A stretch of DNA of 5,455 bases from an uncultured cyanobacterium (GTDB lineage Bacteria; Cyanobacteriota; Cyanobacteriia; Phormidesmidales; Phormidesmidaceae). The notes under the pieces are model-generated. The model was given only the letters and a program-made list of their open reading frames with translations. It had not been told where the DNA came from and searched no databases. Every line of letters begins with the position of its first letter. Within the stretch, counting starts at the first letter, position 1. The stretch spans positions 1-5,455 of the forward strand of contig CALHGI010000725.1 of assembly GCA_938029995.1 (NCBI GenBank), written 5' to 3'. A program made the translations under genes and the position numbers. Positions 4,736 through 5,455 of the stretch are shown here, piece after piece.

Positions 4736-5455
4736 CTATTTGTGGTGATTAATGGTGTGGGGAATTAAGGAATGGGGTTTTTCTAGCTCATAGGTTTCCA
4801 TCAGGCTGTCATTGCTCATGATCTCTCGGGGATGGCCGTCGGCAACAATTTTGCCTTGGTACATGACTAGGGTGCGATCGCACACCTCTAACAAAAATTC
4901 CAAATCATGGGAGGCAATCACCATGGTTTGTTCCAGCCCTTGCATAAAGGTAATCAACCGCCGTCGGCTGCGAATATCCAAGCTAGCGGTAGGTTCGTCA
5001 TAAAGAACAATCTGGGGCATCATGGCCAAGAGTCCCGCAATGGCCACCATTTGCTTTTCCCCACCGGACAGATGGTGGGGGGGCCGCTCCGCCAGGGCCT
5101 GTAACCCCGTCATATTAATAGCAGTCTCCACCCGTTCATTCACCTGGTGGTGGGGCAAGCCCATGTTGGCAGGGCCAAAGCGAATATCTTCCCTAACTGA
5201 TGCGGAAAAAAGCTGATTGTTGGGATTTTGAAACAATAGACCGATTTGGGGATTAAACCCACCGGCGACTACCGGTTTATCCATCAGACGGACAGTCCCA
5301 GCCGTGGGGGTGAGGGCTCCACACAGGGTCATAAACAAGGTTGTTTTACCACAGCCATTGTGGCCAATAATGCCCACCCGTTCACCGGGGGTAATGTGCA
5401 GACTTAGATTGTCGAGGACCTGCTGTCGATCGGGATAGGAAAAGCAAAGATGATC
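4736..5455 (-). CDS. cbiO: ECF/CbiO-type ABC transporter ATP-binding protein, N-terminus missing
   Basis: The frame is open to the right edge, so 239 visible residues lack perhaps the first ten or so. All ATPase motifs are present: A-loop tyrosine in FSYP (Tyr7), Walker A GHNGCGKT (31-38), Q-loop Gln76 in LLFQNPNNQLFS, signature LSGGE (129-133), Walker B IVLYDEP (149-155), D-loop SLD and switch histidine His183 in ASHD. FQNPNNQLFSASVREDIRFGP is typical of energy-coupling-factor ATPases (CbiO, NikO, EcfA, BioM), which drive uptake of cobalt, nickel or vitamins together with a membrane T component and a substrate-binding component. The substrate cannot be told from the ATPase, so the symbol is a family label. 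The short His-containing tail (KPHSLIPHTINHHK) could bind metal, which is speculative. A GTG at 5377 is not the start, because the A-loop and the beta strand before Walker A lie upstream of it. The partner genes are probably further right. Confidence 0.93.
   Translation of the reverse strand, partial: DHLCFSYPDRQQVLDNLSLHITPGERVGIIGHNGCGKTTLFMTLCGALTPTAGTVRLMDKPVVAGGFNPQIGLLFQNPNNQLFSASVREDIRFGPANMGLPHHQVNERVETAINMTGLQALAERPPHHLSGGEKQMVAIAGLLAMMPQIVLYDEPTASLDIRSRRRLITFMQGLEQTMVIASHDLEFLLEVCDRTLVMYQGKIVADGHPREIMSNDSLMETYELEKPHSLIPHTINHHK
4874..4881. repeat. HIP1 octamer (copy 2)
   Basis: GCGATCGC inside the ABC ATPase gene, within a wider palindrome GGTGCGATCGCACACC. It supports a cyanobacterial genome. 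Confidence 0.8.

Noticed and set aside
4812..5216. Three plus-strand frames of 63-65 codons
   Set aside because: They are antisense to the ABC ATPase, which has every expected motif in its own frame.

Overview
The window looks cyanobacterial. Two copies of the HIP1 octamer GCGATCGC occur (1847-1854 and 4874-4881). The ribosomal protein S4 is of the 202-residue cysteine-poor form. A large CHAT-domain protein of the kind common in filamentous cyanobacteria fills the left side, and the intergenic gaps carry G/C-run palindromes and a heptamer tandem repeat of cyanobacterial style. No species can be assigned from this alone.

Layout, left to right. (1) Positions 1-2068, minus strand: a long open frame cut by the left edge. 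It encodes a caspase-like CHAT protease domain with a His/Cys dyad, followed by a STAND-type NTPase with Walker A and B and a winged-helix-like segment. (2) 2069-2403: a 335-base gap with no convincing gene, holding a cloverleaf-like inverted repeat and two near-identical 10-bp palindromes. (3) 2404-2736, minus strand: a 110-residue protein with one hydrophobic helix that resembles the EACC1 family, which is linked to bacterial conflict effectors. It lies upstream of the CHAT gene in the same orientation, so the two may form one immunity or programmed-death module. (4) 2917-3525, plus strand: rpsD (30S protein S4), transcribed away from that module, with a TATAAT box, a Shine-Dalgarno sequence, a long imperfect hairpin in its 3' region and a clear intrinsic terminator at 3702-3733. 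(5) 3752-4009 (minus) and 4122-4478 (plus): two small divergent genes of unknown function around a dyad-rich shared control region. (6) 4478-4735: a gap with a second MITE-like hairpin element related to the one after rpsD, then heptamer repeats and further hairpins. (7) 4736-5455, minus strand: nearly all of an ECF/CbiO-type ABC transporter ATPase, cut at its N-terminus by the right edge.

The most interesting content is the pairing of a CHAT-STAND protease switch with an EACC1-like small membrane-associated protein. Second is a pair of related palindromic elements, one in the rpsD 3' region and one abutting the 118-residue gene. rpsD and the ABC ATPase are ordinary housekeeping and transport genes with no visible functional link to the rest.
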